Assembly (NCBI GenBank): GCA_023415205.1 | Contig: JAEZLR010000045.1 | Coordinates: forward strand, 223,044 to 287,043 | Direction of reading: 5' to 3' | DNA: 64,000 nt | DNA from: Bacillota bacterium | GTDB taxonomy: Bacteria; Bacillota; Clostridia; DSM-8532 | In this document: positions 33,035 to 41,709 of the stretch, piece by piece | Layout of the letters: the number at the start of each line of letters is the position of its first letter | How positions within the stretch are numbered: the stretch's first letter is position 1 | Made by a program: the position numbers and the translations under genes | The notes under the pieces: generated by a model | What the model was told of the DNA's origin: nothing | The model's input: only the letters and a program-made list of their open reading frames with translations | The model's database searches: none

Positions 33035-33373
33035 ATGCTTAAGAAAGCCATGTTTGAACGCGATATTTTATATCCTACAGAAAAACCCTTTGAACCCGGA
33101 AGCGTGCATGTCACTGTTTATCCTCCTGAGAATTCCGGAGGAATTCCAGTGGTTATTGCTTCAAAAACAAGCCATAACGCCCTTGACTACGTTTCTGAAA
33201 TATTAGGTATCCTTCAGGCCGATGTCTTTGACAGGATAAGAATTGATATCAAGGCCAGCGGTATTCTATATTTCAAGCCCCATGATAAAAAATCCACCTT
33301 TTATCGGTTGCGTTTTACAGACAAGGAGAATTACGTTGCTGAGGAAATCAAGGAAACGGAATCACTGATTTAA
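33035..33373 (+). CDS. hypothetical protein, 112 residues
   Basis: Unrecognised soluble protein. The ATG at 33035 has GGAGG nine bases upstream; an earlier in-frame ATG at 32960 lacks a site. The sequence is mixed alpha/beta with VHVTVYPPENSGGIPVVIASK and a charged C-terminal half; there is no cysteine, signal peptide or membrane segment. It lies alone between the VWA gene and fba, on the same strand. Confidence 0.7.
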   Translation: MLKKAMFERDILYPTEKPFEPGSVHVTVYPPENSGGIPVVIASKTSHNALDYVSEILGILQADVFDRIRIDIKASGILYFKPHDKKSTFYRLRFTDKENYVAEEIKETESLI

Positions 33374-33387
33374 TTCGCACTTTGGCC

Positions 33388-33415
33388 TTGATTTGTGGAC
33401 GTTTTCTGGTACAAT
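33388..33415 (+). promoter_or_regulatory. predicted fba promoter
   Basis: TTGATT (33388-33393) and TACAAT (33410-33415), 16 bp apart, about 55 bp before the fba start. Confidence 0.55.
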
Positions 33416-33470
33416 TATTGTTGATTTGATGTGATTTTTTTCACACACCATAAAGAAGGAGTTGAATATT

Positions 33471-34400
33471 ATGCCACTTGTTAATACTATTGATATGTTT
33501 AAGAAGGCTTATGAAGGCGGATATGCCATCGGGGCGTTCAATGTAAACAACATGGAAATAGTCCAAGGAATCACTGAGGCTGCCAAGGAAGTTAAGGCTC
33601 CCCTGATTCTGCAGGTTTCTTCCGGTGCAAGAAAGTATGCTAACCATACTTATCTGATGAAGCTCATTGAAGCTGCACTTATTGAAACCGATCTACCCAT
33701 CGCTGTCCACCTCGATCACGGTGATACATTTGAACTCTGTAAATCCTGTATCGACGGCGGCTTTACCTCCGTTATGATCGACGGTTCCCATCATTCCTTT
33801 GAAGAAAATATCGCGTTGACCAAGAAGGTCGTTGAGTATGCCCATGCCCACAATGTTACTGTGGAAGGCGAACTGGGCCGTCTTGCCGGTATTGAGGATG
33901 CGGTTAACGTTTCCGATGAAGATGCACAGTTTACCAGACCTGAAGAGGTTGAGGAATTTGTCAGCCGTACCGGTGTTGACTCACTGGCTATTGCTATCGG
34001 AACCAGCCACGGTGCATTCAAGTTCACAGGCGAGGCTAAGCTTCGTTTTGATATTCTTGAAGAGATTCAGAAGAGGCTGCCCGGCTTCCCCATTGTTCTC
34101 CATGGCGCTTCCTCAGTTATTCCTGAGTATGTGGACATGGTAAATCAGTTTGGTGGAAAAATGCCCGGTGCCAAGGGTGTTCCTGAAGAAATGCTGAGAA
34201 AGGCTGCTTCCATGGCCGTCTGCAAGATCAACATCGACTCTGATCTTCGTCTGGCTATGACAGCTTCCATTCGTAAGGTGTTTGCTGAAACCCCCGGCGA
34301 ATTCGATCCTAGAAAGTACCTGGGTCCAGCTCGTTCAGAAATTAAGAAGCTTGTTACTAATAAGCTCGTTAATGTTCTTGGCTGCGCAGGCAAGGCATAA
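33471..34400 (+). CDS. fba: class II fructose-1,6-bisphosphate aldolase
   Basis: Zinc-dependent aldolase of 309 residues. Blocks: YAIGAFNVNNME, the zinc/active-site HLDHGDTFE, SVMIDGSHHSFEENI, VEGELGRLAGIED and VLHGASSV. AAGAAGGAG precedes ATG 33471; the in-frame TTG at 33462 overlaps the ribosome site. It is monocistronic with its own promoter and terminator. It supplies glycolysis generally and is the only aldolase in the window; the sugar cluster at 0.7-11.4 kb has none. Confidence 0.95.
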   Translation: MPLVNTIDMFKKAYEGGYAIGAFNVNNMEIVQGITEAAKEVKAPLILQVSSGARKYANHTYLMKLIEAALIETDLPIAVHLDHGDTFELCKSCIDGGFTSVMIDGSHHSFEENIALTKKVVEYAHAHNVTVEGELGRLAGIEDAVNVSDEDAQFTRPEEVEEFVSRTGVDSLAIAIGTSHGAFKFTGEAKLRFDILEEIQKRLPGFPIVLHGASSVIPEYVDMVNQFGGKMPGAKGVPEEMLRKAASMAVCKINIDSDLRLAMTASIRKVFAETPGEFDPRKYLGPARSEIKKLVTNKLVNVLGCAGKA

Positions 34401-34443
34401 TTAAACAACTTAAGCAAGGATCAAGGATTGTGAATGGTTCAAG

Positions 34444-34480
34444 GAAGCTCTCACTTCACAAAAAGTGAGGGCTTCTTTTT
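34444..34480 (+). terminator. terminator after fba
   Basis: Stem 34444-34455 with 34464-34475 (one G-T pair) followed by five T. Confidence 0.85.
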
Positions 34481-34483
34481 GCC

Positions 34484-35761
34484 TTATTGTATGGGTGTTG
34501 AGCCCGGCTCATGTCGGAAGGGATGCGCCTCACCCAGCTTTAGCTTTTGAAGGTAACGGGCCAGGAGCATGAGGGTCTGGACGTCATTGATATCCGTTCT
34601 CTCCCATAGACAAAAATTCAGAAGCTCCAATGTGTTGCCGATATCCGGGCCCACAAAACTACCTGTTTTTGATAGATCAGCGCCTGTGAGTGCAGGAACA
34701 GGGCTATCAAGCCGGGCGAAGCCTTTCATAGAGGGAGCAATGGCTGGATTAAGCACCCCCATGATTCTCAGAGCGTCCTCAGCCGCTTCACGTCCATATA
34801 CCCCAAGGACTCTCCGGACATTCCGCAAAGAGGGTGTTCTAAGCTCCATGAGGGCCATCAGAAGCCTTTTTGCCCCATTCAGGGTGGCATTGTCATATTT
34901 TAAGCCCTTAAGCAGTTTAACGGCGTGCTGTGGGGCATACTCGCCAAAGGCAAGAAAAAATAACAAGCTTAAGAACAGGACCTTCCGTCGATCCTTAGGG
35001 GGCTTCCGATCCAGCTCTGGCTCCCCCGGGGCCATCAGTGCCAGGCTAGCTTCTGTAAAGCGGGGAGGCATAGCCGTGATGCCGGGAAAGATTTCTTGGC
35101 CAAGGCCTACATCCCATAGTAGGGATAGTCTCTCCGGATGATGGGATACCAGTATTTTGTTGATCTCGGCGGAAACCCGTTCACGGCTCACATAACGGAG
35201 ATCACCAGAAAGCTTTTTGATAGCCTCAAGGGTGCCGGCATCAATAACAAAATCCAGTTGCGCTGAAAAACGTACAGCCCGGAGCATGCGCAGCGCGTCC
35301 TCCGAGAAACGTTGCATGGGATTTCCCACGCAACGTATGAGTTTTTCCTTAATATCGGATATGCCGTTGAAGGGATCGGTCAGGCCTTGCTGGGGATGGT
35401 AGGCAATGGCGTTCATGGTGAAATCCCTGCGCATCAGATCCTCGGTGAGCGCTTGGGAAAATAGGATGTGGTCGGGACGACGATGATCGGAGTAATGAGA
35501 ATCCTTCCGCCAGGTGGTGATCTCGGCCATCAAACCTTCATAACAGACCGTGAGGGTTCCATGCCTGAGTCCTGTATCATAGGTCTGGTGAAAGACTCCC
35601 TTGACCTCCTGAGGGAGGGCGTTGGTCGTGATATCCCAGTCCTTTGGCTCCAGCCCCATGAGCATGTCCCGGACACAGCCGCCCACTAAATGGGCGGAAT
35701 ATCCGCTATCATTGAGCTTGGAAATAATAGCAATAATTTTTTTGGGAAGACTAAATTCCAT
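34484..35761 (-). CDS. cca: CCA tRNA nucleotidyltransferase
   Basis: Class II poly(A) polymerase/CCA-adding enzyme of 425 residues that completes tRNA 3' ends. Head-domain motifs are VGGCVRDMLMG and DWDITT (catalytic aspartates), then RRDFTMNAIAYHP, DALRMLRAVRFSAQLDF and the neck/body helices. No HD domain is evident. The frame extends to 35806, but CGGAG on the minus strand about 12 bases before 35761 and family alignment favour that start. Confidence 0.92.
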   Translation of the reverse strand: MEFSLPKKIIAIISKLNDSGYSAHLVGGCVRDMLMGLEPKDWDITTNALPQEVKGVFHQTYDTGLRHGTLTVCYEGLMAEITTWRKDSHYSDHRRPDHILFSQALTEDLMRRDFTMNAIAYHPQQGLTDPFNGISDIKEKLIRCVGNPMQRFSEDALRMLRAVRFSAQLDFVIDAGTLEAIKKLSGDLRYVSRERVSAEINKILVSHHPERLSLLWDVGLGQEIFPGITAMPPRFTEASLALMAPGEPELDRKPPKDRRKVLFLSLLFFLAFGEYAPQHAVKLLKGLKYDNATLNGAKRLLMALMELRTPSLRNVRRVLGVYGREAAEDALRIMGVLNPAIAPSMKGFARLDSPVPALTGADLSKTGSFVGPDIGNTLELLNFCLWERTDINDVQTLMLLARYLQKLKLGEAHPFRHEPGSTPIQ

Positions 35762-35942
35762 AGATATAAGCTCCGATACAAGATTGTCTATAGCAACGCG
35801 ATACATTTTATGGTATAAAGAATATGTATTATGATTATTATAATGGATTGATCAGCCTAATCATAGACCGTTCCTATTCATCTTGATAATTTCAGCATGA
35901 TACGCGGAAGTCTTTTTCTCGAATGAAAAAGGCGGAGGTTTT

Positions 35943-37121
35943 ATGAAAATATTGATGCTATCGTGGGAATATCCTCCCCGTATTATCGGCGGGATATCCC
36001 GTGTTGTTTATCACCTTGCGACAGAGCTAGGCAGGCTTGGAAATGAAGTGACCGTGATTACAGTCAAGGAAGGTGACGCACAGGAAGAAGAGGTCGATGG
36101 AAATGTCAGGATATACCGTGTCACTCCCTTTATCATAAACCCGTTGAACTTTATCGACAGTATCCTTCAGATGAATCTTGCCATGATTTCAAAGGCCGGT
36201 ACCCTTTTAGAGACAGGGAACTGCTTTGATATTCTTCATCTGCACGACTGGCTGGTTGCCTATGCAGGCAAGGTTATCCAGAATATATGGCCCGGGATGG
36301 CTATGGTCTGCACCTTCCATGGAACTGAGTCTGGGCGGAACTTCGGAATACATAATGATATGCAGGGCTACATCAGTAATGTGGAAGAGATGCTTTCGCA
36401 TATGTCGCATAAAATTATCGTTAACAGCGGCTATATGAAAAGTGAAATCAATAGACTATTCCATTTTCCCGATGAACATATCTTTGTCATTCCCAATGGG
36501 GTGGATATCAGAAAGTTTTTAGGTGTTCCCTGCGACCTTGAGCTACGTTCCCAATATGCCAAGCCCCATGAGAAACTGGTTATTTTTGTGGGACGGCTGG
36601 TGGGAGAAAAGGGTGCTCATGTTCTTCTCGAGGCCATTCCAATGATTCTTAGCCGCTTTGGCCAGGTGAAGTTCATCATTGCAGGTAAGGGGCCGGAGTA
36701 TGAAGCACTTCAACGCCGAGCCCAGGAATTGAATGTTTCTGAGAGGGTGATTCTTCCGGGATTTATACCCGACGATATTCTTCTCAGACTATATAAATGT
36801 TCAGATACAGCCGTTATTCCCAGTCTTTACGAGCCCTTCGGTATTGTTGCTTTGGAGGGGATGGTTGCACGCATCCCCGTTGTAGTCTCCAATACGGGAG
36901 GACTAAACCAAATCGTGGAGCACAAGGTTAACGGAATGAAATTTGAATCCGGGAATAGCTTTCACTTGGCTGAATGCATTCTTGAGCTATTAACAGACCC
37001 GGAGCTTGCTCACAGGGTGGTTGAAAATGCATCCGAAGCGGTGAACCATTTTTACCGATGGGATGATATCGCCGCCAGAACTTTTGTGGTTTACAAGCAG
37101 GCAATGGGTTCAATTGAATAG
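35943..37121 (+). CDS. GT4-family glycosyltransferase (glycogen synthase-like)
   Basis: GT-B fold glycosyltransferase of 392 residues. The N-terminal block MLSWEYPPRIIGGI is typical of bacterial/archaeal starch-synthase-like GT4 enzymes; the nucleotide-sugar site includes FVGRLVGEKGAHVLLEA and the E-x7-E motif EPFGIVALE. GGAGG precedes the ATG. No glycogen genes (glgB, glgC, glgP) are nearby, so donor and acceptor cannot be assigned; it may make a storage glucan or a surface glycan. Confidence 0.82.
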   Translation: MKILMLSWEYPPRIIGGISRVVYHLATELGRLGNEVTVITVKEGDAQEEEVDGNVRIYRVTPFIINPLNFIDSILQMNLAMISKAGTLLETGNCFDILHLHDWLVAYAGKVIQNIWPGMAMVCTFHGTESGRNFGIHNDMQGYISNVEEMLSHMSHKIIVNSGYMKSEINRLFHFPDEHIFVIPNGVDIRKFLGVPCDLELRSQYAKPHEKLVIFVGRLVGEKGAHVLLEAIPMILSRFGQVKFIIAGKGPEYEALQRRAQELNVSERVILPGFIPDDILLRLYKCSDTAVIPSLYEPFGIVALEGMVARIPVVVSNTGGLNQIVEHKVNGMKFESGNSFHLAECILELLTDPELAHRVVENASEAVNHFYRWDDIAARTFVVYKQAMGSIE

Positions 37122-37323
37122 GGGACATTTTACCCCGGTTACACCGGGTGGGAGATTAAGGCACCACGGGTTTAAAAGGCACAAGCGGCTTTTAATCAAG
37201 AAGAGCTTGGGGCCGATAATATTTGTGCGCCTAAACAGAAAGTAATAGGGCTTTTATGCCCTTTAAAGGTTTTAAGTATACACAGGAAAAGCAAAAGAAT
37301 AATAATTTCGGAGGTTTATTTAA

Positions 37324-39018
37324 GTGGCAGCAAAGAAAAGAAATAAGTTAAAAGTTATTCCCTTAGGCGGGTTAGAGGAAATCGGGAAAAATATGACAGC
37401 CTTTGAGTACGGGGAAAATATCATTGTGGTGGATTGCGGGCTGGCCTTTCCCGAAGACGAAATGCTCGGCATTGATTTGGTTATACCGGATGTGACCTAT
37501 TTGGAACGGAACATTGAAAAGGTCCATGGCTTTGTGGTGACCCACGGCCATGAGGACCATATAGGAGCTTTGCCCTACGTGCTCAGGCGGGTTAATGTGC
37601 CCGTATATGGTACAGAGCTTACCTTGGGCCTTATTGAAAATAAGCTTTCTGAGCATGAGATGACAGAAAAGATTGACCTTAAAAAGGTGAAGGCAGGACA
37701 GACCATTCAGTTGGGCCCCTTCAAGATTGAATTTATCCGTTCCACCCACAGTATCGCTGATTCAGTGGCTTTGGCCATTGATACCCCTGTGGGTATGGTT
37801 TTCCATACGGGTGACTTCAAGATTGATCAAACGCCCATTGAGGGTGAGCCCATGGATCTTTCCCGCATTGCTGAACTGGGCAGCAAGGGCGTTTTACTCC
37901 TCATGTCCGATAGCACCAATGTGGAGCGGCCCGGTTACACTATGTCTGAGAGAACGGTGGGGGAGACCTTTGATAACGTGTTCCGCGGTGCAAAGGGGCG
38001 TGTTATCGTCGCCAGCTTCGCATCCAATATCCACCGTATCCAGCAGATCATCAACTCTGCCGTTAAATATGGAAGAAAAGTAGCGCTGGTAGGGCGAAGC
38101 ATGCTCAATGTGGTTCGAACGGCCACCAAGCTGGGATATCTCATGTTTCCGGAGGATTCTGTGATTGATATTGACCGGATCAAGAATCTCAATCCCGAGC
38201 AGATTGTCATCATTACCACCGGCAGCCAAGGGGAGCCCATGTCAGCCCTGGCCCGTATTGCGGCTTCCACCCACAAGAAGGTTGAGATCATGGATGGCGA
38301 TCTGGTGATTATTTCAGCCAGCCCCATTCCGGGCAACGAGAAGTTCGTCTACAGGGTTATCAATGACCTCTTTAAGCAAGGGGCCGATGTCATTTATGAT
38401 TCTCTGGCCGATATTCATGTTTCGGGCCATGCCAAGCAGGAGGAGCTCAAGCTCATGCAGCGCTTGATCAAGCCCCAATACTTCATGCCCGTCCACGGAG
38501 AGTATCGGATGCTTAAAAAGCATGCCAAGCTGGCCATGTCCCTGGGCATGAACGAACAAAACATTTTTATCATGCAGAATGGTAAGGTGCTTGAGCTCAC
38601 CGCTAAGAGTGCCAAATTAAATGGCGTGGTACAATCGGGAAGTATCCTGGTGGACGGTCTCGGTGTAGGAGATGTGGGAGATGTGGTACTCAGGGACCGT
38701 AAAATTCTCTCCGAGGATGGTTTGATCATTGTGGTGGCAACCATTGACTCCAAGGGTATTCTTGCCGCGAATCTGGAGGTCATGTCCAGAGGTTTTGTCT
38801 ATGTCAAGGAATCTGAGGAGCTCATTGAGGAAGTGAAGAATATTGCAAGGGATGCCCTCGTTAAATGTGTCAATAAAAAGGGAGGAAATTGGTCTGCGAT
38901 TAAGAACGCAATCAAGGATGATCTTAACACCTTCCTGTACAAAAAAACCATGCGAAAGCCCATGATCATTCCTATTATTGTTGAGGTTCAACCTCAGGTG
39001 GATTATCCTGCCCAATAA
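37324..39018 (+). CDS. rnjA: ribonuclease J
   Basis: Metallo-beta-lactamase/beta-CASP ribonuclease of 564 residues (5'-3' exo- and endonuclease in RNA decay). The zinc motif is THGHEDHIGALPY; further blocks are FIRSTHSIADSVA, HTGDFKIDQTP, LLMSDSTNVERPGYT and the beta-CASP RPQ-equivalent PVHGEYRML. It starts at a GTG after CGGAGG. The 200 bp upstream holds GC-rich short inverted repeats but nothing I recognise. Confidence 0.95.
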   Translation: MAAKKRNKLKVIPLGGLEEIGKNMTAFEYGENIIVVDCGLAFPEDEMLGIDLVIPDVTYLERNIEKVHGFVVTHGHEDHIGALPYVLRRVNVPVYGTELTLGLIENKLSEHEMTEKIDLKKVKAGQTIQLGPFKIEFIRSTHSIADSVALAIDTPVGMVFHTGDFKIDQTPIEGEPMDLSRIAELGSKGVLLLMSDSTNVERPGYTMSERTVGETFDNVFRGAKGRVIVASFASNIHRIQQIINSAVKYGRKVALVGRSMLNVVRTATKLGYLMFPEDSVIDIDRIKNLNPEQIVIITTGSQGEPMSALARIAASTHKKVEIMDGDLVIISASPIPGNEKFVYRVINDLFKQGADVIYDSLADIHVSGHAKQEELKLMQRLIKPQYFMPVHGEYRMLKKHAKLAMSLGMNEQNIFIMQNGKVLELTAKSAKLNGVVQSGSILVDGLGVGDVGDVVLRDRKILSEDGLIIVVATIDSKGILAANLEVMSRGFVYVKESEELIEEVKNIARDALVKCVNKKGGNWSAIKNAIKDDLNTFLYKKTMRKPMIIPIIVEVQPQVDYPAQ

Positions 39019-39053
39019 GGGCCTTTCCAAAAGAGAATTCCCTAGAGATGACA

Positions 39054-39079
39054 AAAGCGGAGGCAACTGCCTCCGCTTT
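39054..39079. terminator. bidirectional terminator between rnjA and the D,D-carboxypeptidase gene
   Basis: Perfect 11-bp stem AAAGCGGAGGC / GCCTCCGCTTT with a four-base loop between convergent genes; a T-rich tail follows on the plus strand. Confidence 0.8.
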
Positions 39080-39093
39080 AACGTTTTTATGTT

Positions 39094-40449
39094 CTAGCGA
39101 TAATCCCTGTATCTGCGGTTATTCCTCTTGGGGGAGGTGTAGCCATAGCGCTTTTTACGGTTATTTTTTCGGTTACGCATGCGGAGTATATAACTTAAGA
39201 TAAGAATAATGACAATTAGGATACCGGCAGTCTTCACGCCAAAGATAAAGCGTTGGTCGCTGACAATTTCCTTGTATTTATCCCGGAGTATTGCCAGGGT
39301 GGTCTTTTCAATGGCCTCCTTCGCCACCAGATCCACGGACCCGATGGAGGTATCCTTGTAGAAATACTCCATTTTACCCACAACCTGTCCCTGGGTGATG
39401 GGGGCAATAAAGGGCTCGTTAAAGGTCTTAACGACCTTCAAATCCTCGTTGAGCTGTGTTTTGTCCAGAGGCAGCACACGACGAATTTCATTGTTGGTGA
39501 TGACCTCAACCTTTTTTCCTTCGACGGCATCGGCAACCTCGAAGCGATCAACATACTGGCCTTTTTTAATTAGCTCCTGCATACCGTAGTTTTTAAAACC
39601 GTATTCCAGAAGCTTCTGGGATTCTTTATACAGGGTATCATAGGAATCGGCACCAAGAACCACCGCAACCAGCTCCAGCCCCTCGGGGCTAATGGCCGAG
39701 GATACCAGGCATCTTCCCGCAAGGTCAGTATATCCGGTTTTGATACCCGTAACCTTGCTATAATGGGTGGAACGAGAGATTAATAGCTGGTTGGTGAACG
39801 TCAGATGCCCCGCCTTCCATTCGTTGCTTTTACGAAGGTTGGTCTCCGGGAGTTGGAACTCAGTGCGCCCCACCACCTCCCTGAAGGAGTCCAGCTTCAT
39901 GGCCTCACGACCCAGGTTGGCCAGATCACGGGCGGTGGAGTAGTGTTCTTCATTTTCTGTTCCGTTGGGGTTGACAAAATGGGTACCGGTCAGGCCAAGC
40001 TCTGAGGCCTTTTTATTCATGAGGTCGGAAAAGCCCTCCATGGTACCGTCCTCGGAAACGTTCTCAGCAATAATGTTACTGGCTTCATTGGCAGAGGTAA
40101 TCATCATCAGATCCAGAAGATCCTTGAATTTTAAGGTTTCACCCACCTTGATGCCCGCTGTGACATAATCATAGCCAACACTGTTAATGGCTCGATCCGA
40201 TGCAGTCATCTCCTCCTCCAGATTGGCATGTTCCAAAGCCACCAGGGCTGTCATAATCTTGGTGGTGCTTGCCGGTGACCTGCGATCGTCGGCATTTTTC
40301 TCAGCCAGAACCTGGCCGGTTTCCATATCCATCAGGATATAGGCCGCAGAGGTAAGGTTGGGCTGATCGTCTGCGTAAACAGGAAGGGGAATGGAGAAAG
40401 CGGTGCATAGGAAAATGAGAACATATATAAAAATAAGCTTATTTTTCAA
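39094..40449 (-). CDS. D-alanyl-D-alanine carboxypeptidase (DacF/PBP5 family)
   Basis: Low-molecular-weight penicillin-binding protein of 451 residues that trims peptidoglycan stem peptides. It has a signal peptide (about 3-26, ending PVYA), active-site motifs SPASTTK (S-x-x-K), SANEAS (S-x-N) and KTGYTD (K-T-G), a PBP5-C type domain, and a C-terminal membrane helix (about 405-425) with a basic, arginine/asparagine-rich tail. The start is the TTG at 40449: AGGAGTGAT lies just upstream on the minus strand; longer starts have no site. Confidence 0.9.
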   Translation of the reverse strand: MKNKLIFIYVLIFLCTAFSIPLPVYADDQPNLTSAAYILMDMETGQVLAEKNADDRRSPASTTKIMTALVALEHANLEEEMTASDRAINSVGYDYVTAGIKVGETLKFKDLLDLMMITSANEASNIIAENVSEDGTMEGFSDLMNKKASELGLTGTHFVNPNGTENEEHYSTARDLANLGREAMKLDSFREVVGRTEFQLPETNLRKSNEWKAGHLTFTNQLLISRSTHYSKVTGIKTGYTDLAGRCLVSSAISPEGLELVAVVLGADSYDTLYKESQKLLEYGFKNYGMQELIKKGQYVDRFEVADAVEGKKVEVITNNEIRRVLPLDKTQLNEDLKVVKTFNEPFIAPITQGQVVGKMEYFYKDTSIGSVDLVAKEAIEKTTLAILRDKYKEIVSDQRFIFGVKTAGILIVIILILSYILRMRNRKNNRKKRYGYTSPKRNNRRYRDYR

Positions 40450-40641
40450 TGAGATCACTCCTGGTTTTATCATCTGTTTCATTATGACCGAAAATTTTAT
40501 TAATATCATTATAATTCAGTGAAGGTATTTACTCAAGTCCAACAAATAGAGGGCAGAAATTCTCCTGGCTTGTCAAAAGAGGGTTGAATTTAAGGAATAA
40601 TATGGGATAATAAGGATAAATAGTATTTAATGGAGAGCTCT

Positions 40642-41100
40642 ATGGAGATAAAGGTAAGGGAGAAATCCTACAGAATCCCCTGGGAGTTTGTACTGGCCCC
40701 CTTTCTTGTCTTGATAATCCTTCTTATCCTGCTTTTAACAAGCGGTGCATTACATCGGGAAGCCCCGGTAGGATACGCCTCTTCCGGCAGTGTAATGGAA
40801 CTATCGACCGAGGACCCTGTCACTCCCACAGAGGGGACGCTGCCACAGCCCACGGTAGAAGCGTCACCCGTCCCCGATATCACTGGGCAGCCAAAAACCA
40901 CCACTGGCAAGGTCAATATTAACAAAGCCGGTATGGAGGAATTAATGTCCCTGCCCTACATCGGAGAGGTCAAGGCTAGAGCAATTTTGGATTATCGCAA
41001 TACCCACGGTCCCTTTAAAAGCATCGACGAATTGGAGAACATCAAGGGTATCGGTCCGAAAACCCTTGAAAAACTTCGCCCTTTGGTGACAGTAGAATAA
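40642..41100 (+). CDS. comEA: ComEA-like helix-hairpin-helix protein
   Basis: Membrane-anchored DNA-binding protein of 152 residues: transmembrane segment (about 15-35), a Pro/Thr/Ser-rich linker, and a C-terminal helix-hairpin-helix domain (KVNINKAGMEELMSLPYIG, IKGIGPKTLEKL). ComEA binds DNA for uptake during competence, and the short form with one HhH domain matches. The ATG at 40642 follows a GGAGAG site. No comEB/comEC is adjacent, so a competence role is unproven. Confidence 0.85.
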   Translation: MEIKVREKSYRIPWEFVLAPFLVLIILLILLLTSGALHREAPVGYASSGSVMELSTEDPVTPTEGTLPQPTVEASPVPDITGQPKTTTGKVNINKAGMEELMSLPYIGEVKARAILDYRNTHGPFKSIDELENIKGIGPKTLEKLRPLVTVE

Positions 41101-41118
41101 GGTGGATATATCCTCCAT

Positions 41119-41148
41119 TTGACGCCTTGATAAGAAATGGTGTAAAAT
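41119..41148 (+). promoter_or_regulatory. predicted rnpB promoter
   Basis: TTGACG (41119-41124) and TAAAAT (41143-41148) with 18 bp spacing, ending just before the RNase P RNA. Confidence 0.7.
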
Positions 41149-41160
41149 ATCGTATTACAG

Positions 41161-41533
41161 ATGAGCGAGTAGACTGGATGGTCGCGGGCGCAGTGCCGAA
41201 AGGCCGCGAACGAGGAAAGTCCGGGCTCCATAGGGCAAGGGTGCCGGGTAACTCCCGGTGAAGGCGACTTCAAGGAAAGTGCAACAGAAATAAACCGCCT
41301 ATTTGCGCTTTGCTGATGCAAAGCTCAAACAGGTAAGGATGGAAAGGTGAGGTAAGAGCTCACCGGCCCCACGGCAACGGAGGGCGCTATGTAAACCCCA
41401 CCTGGAGCAACACCGTGGCAAGGAACGAAAAGGCTGCCCGCCTGTTCCTTAGAGGTGGCTGAAGCCTGGTAGTGATACCCGGCTTAGATAGATGATCATT
41501 CTAGACAGAACCCGGCTTACAGGTCTGCTCGTA
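41161..41533 (+). ncRNA. rnpB: RNase P RNA
   Basis: Catalytic RNA of RNase P, about 373 nt, bacterial type A by its core. Conserved P4 halves are visible as GAGGAAAGTCCGGGC near 41211 and AGACAGAACCCGGCTTA near 41502; GTGCAACAGAAA and ACCGCC lie between. The ends GAGCGAGTAGAC and GGTCTGCTC pair as P1. Boundaries are set by P1 and could be off by a few bases. Confidence 0.96.
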
Positions 41534-41593
41534 ACTTCTTTTCTGGATAAAGACGTCCATATCCCACCAACAATTATTAAACGATAACAGATA

Positions 41594-41628
41594 AACAAAG
41601 GCCCATTCATTAGGGGCCTTTGTTGACT
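41594..41628 (+). terminator. terminator after rnpB
   Basis: Perfect 11-bp stem AACAAAGGCCC / GGGCCTTTGTT (41594-41604 with 41614-41624), about 60 bp after the RNase P RNA; the tail TGACTTT is only moderately T-rich. Confidence 0.7.
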
Positions 41629-41634
41629 TTCCCA

Positions 41635-41663
41635 TTGACAGATGGTCCAGCACCCCATAAAAT
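41635..41663 (+). promoter_or_regulatory. predicted metA promoter
   Basis: TTGACA (41635-41640), 17 bp, TAAAAT (41658-41663): a near-consensus vegetative promoter 47 bp before the metA start. No S-box or methionine T-box fits in the short leader. Confidence 0.75.
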
Positions 41664-41709
41664 CATATTAACCGATAAGCTTAATCGTGTATATGAAGGA
41701 GCAGTGACC

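Noticed and set aside
34569..35141. 190-codon plus-strand frame antisense to cca
   Set aside because: Basic, serine-rich translation typical of an antisense shadow; no start signal.
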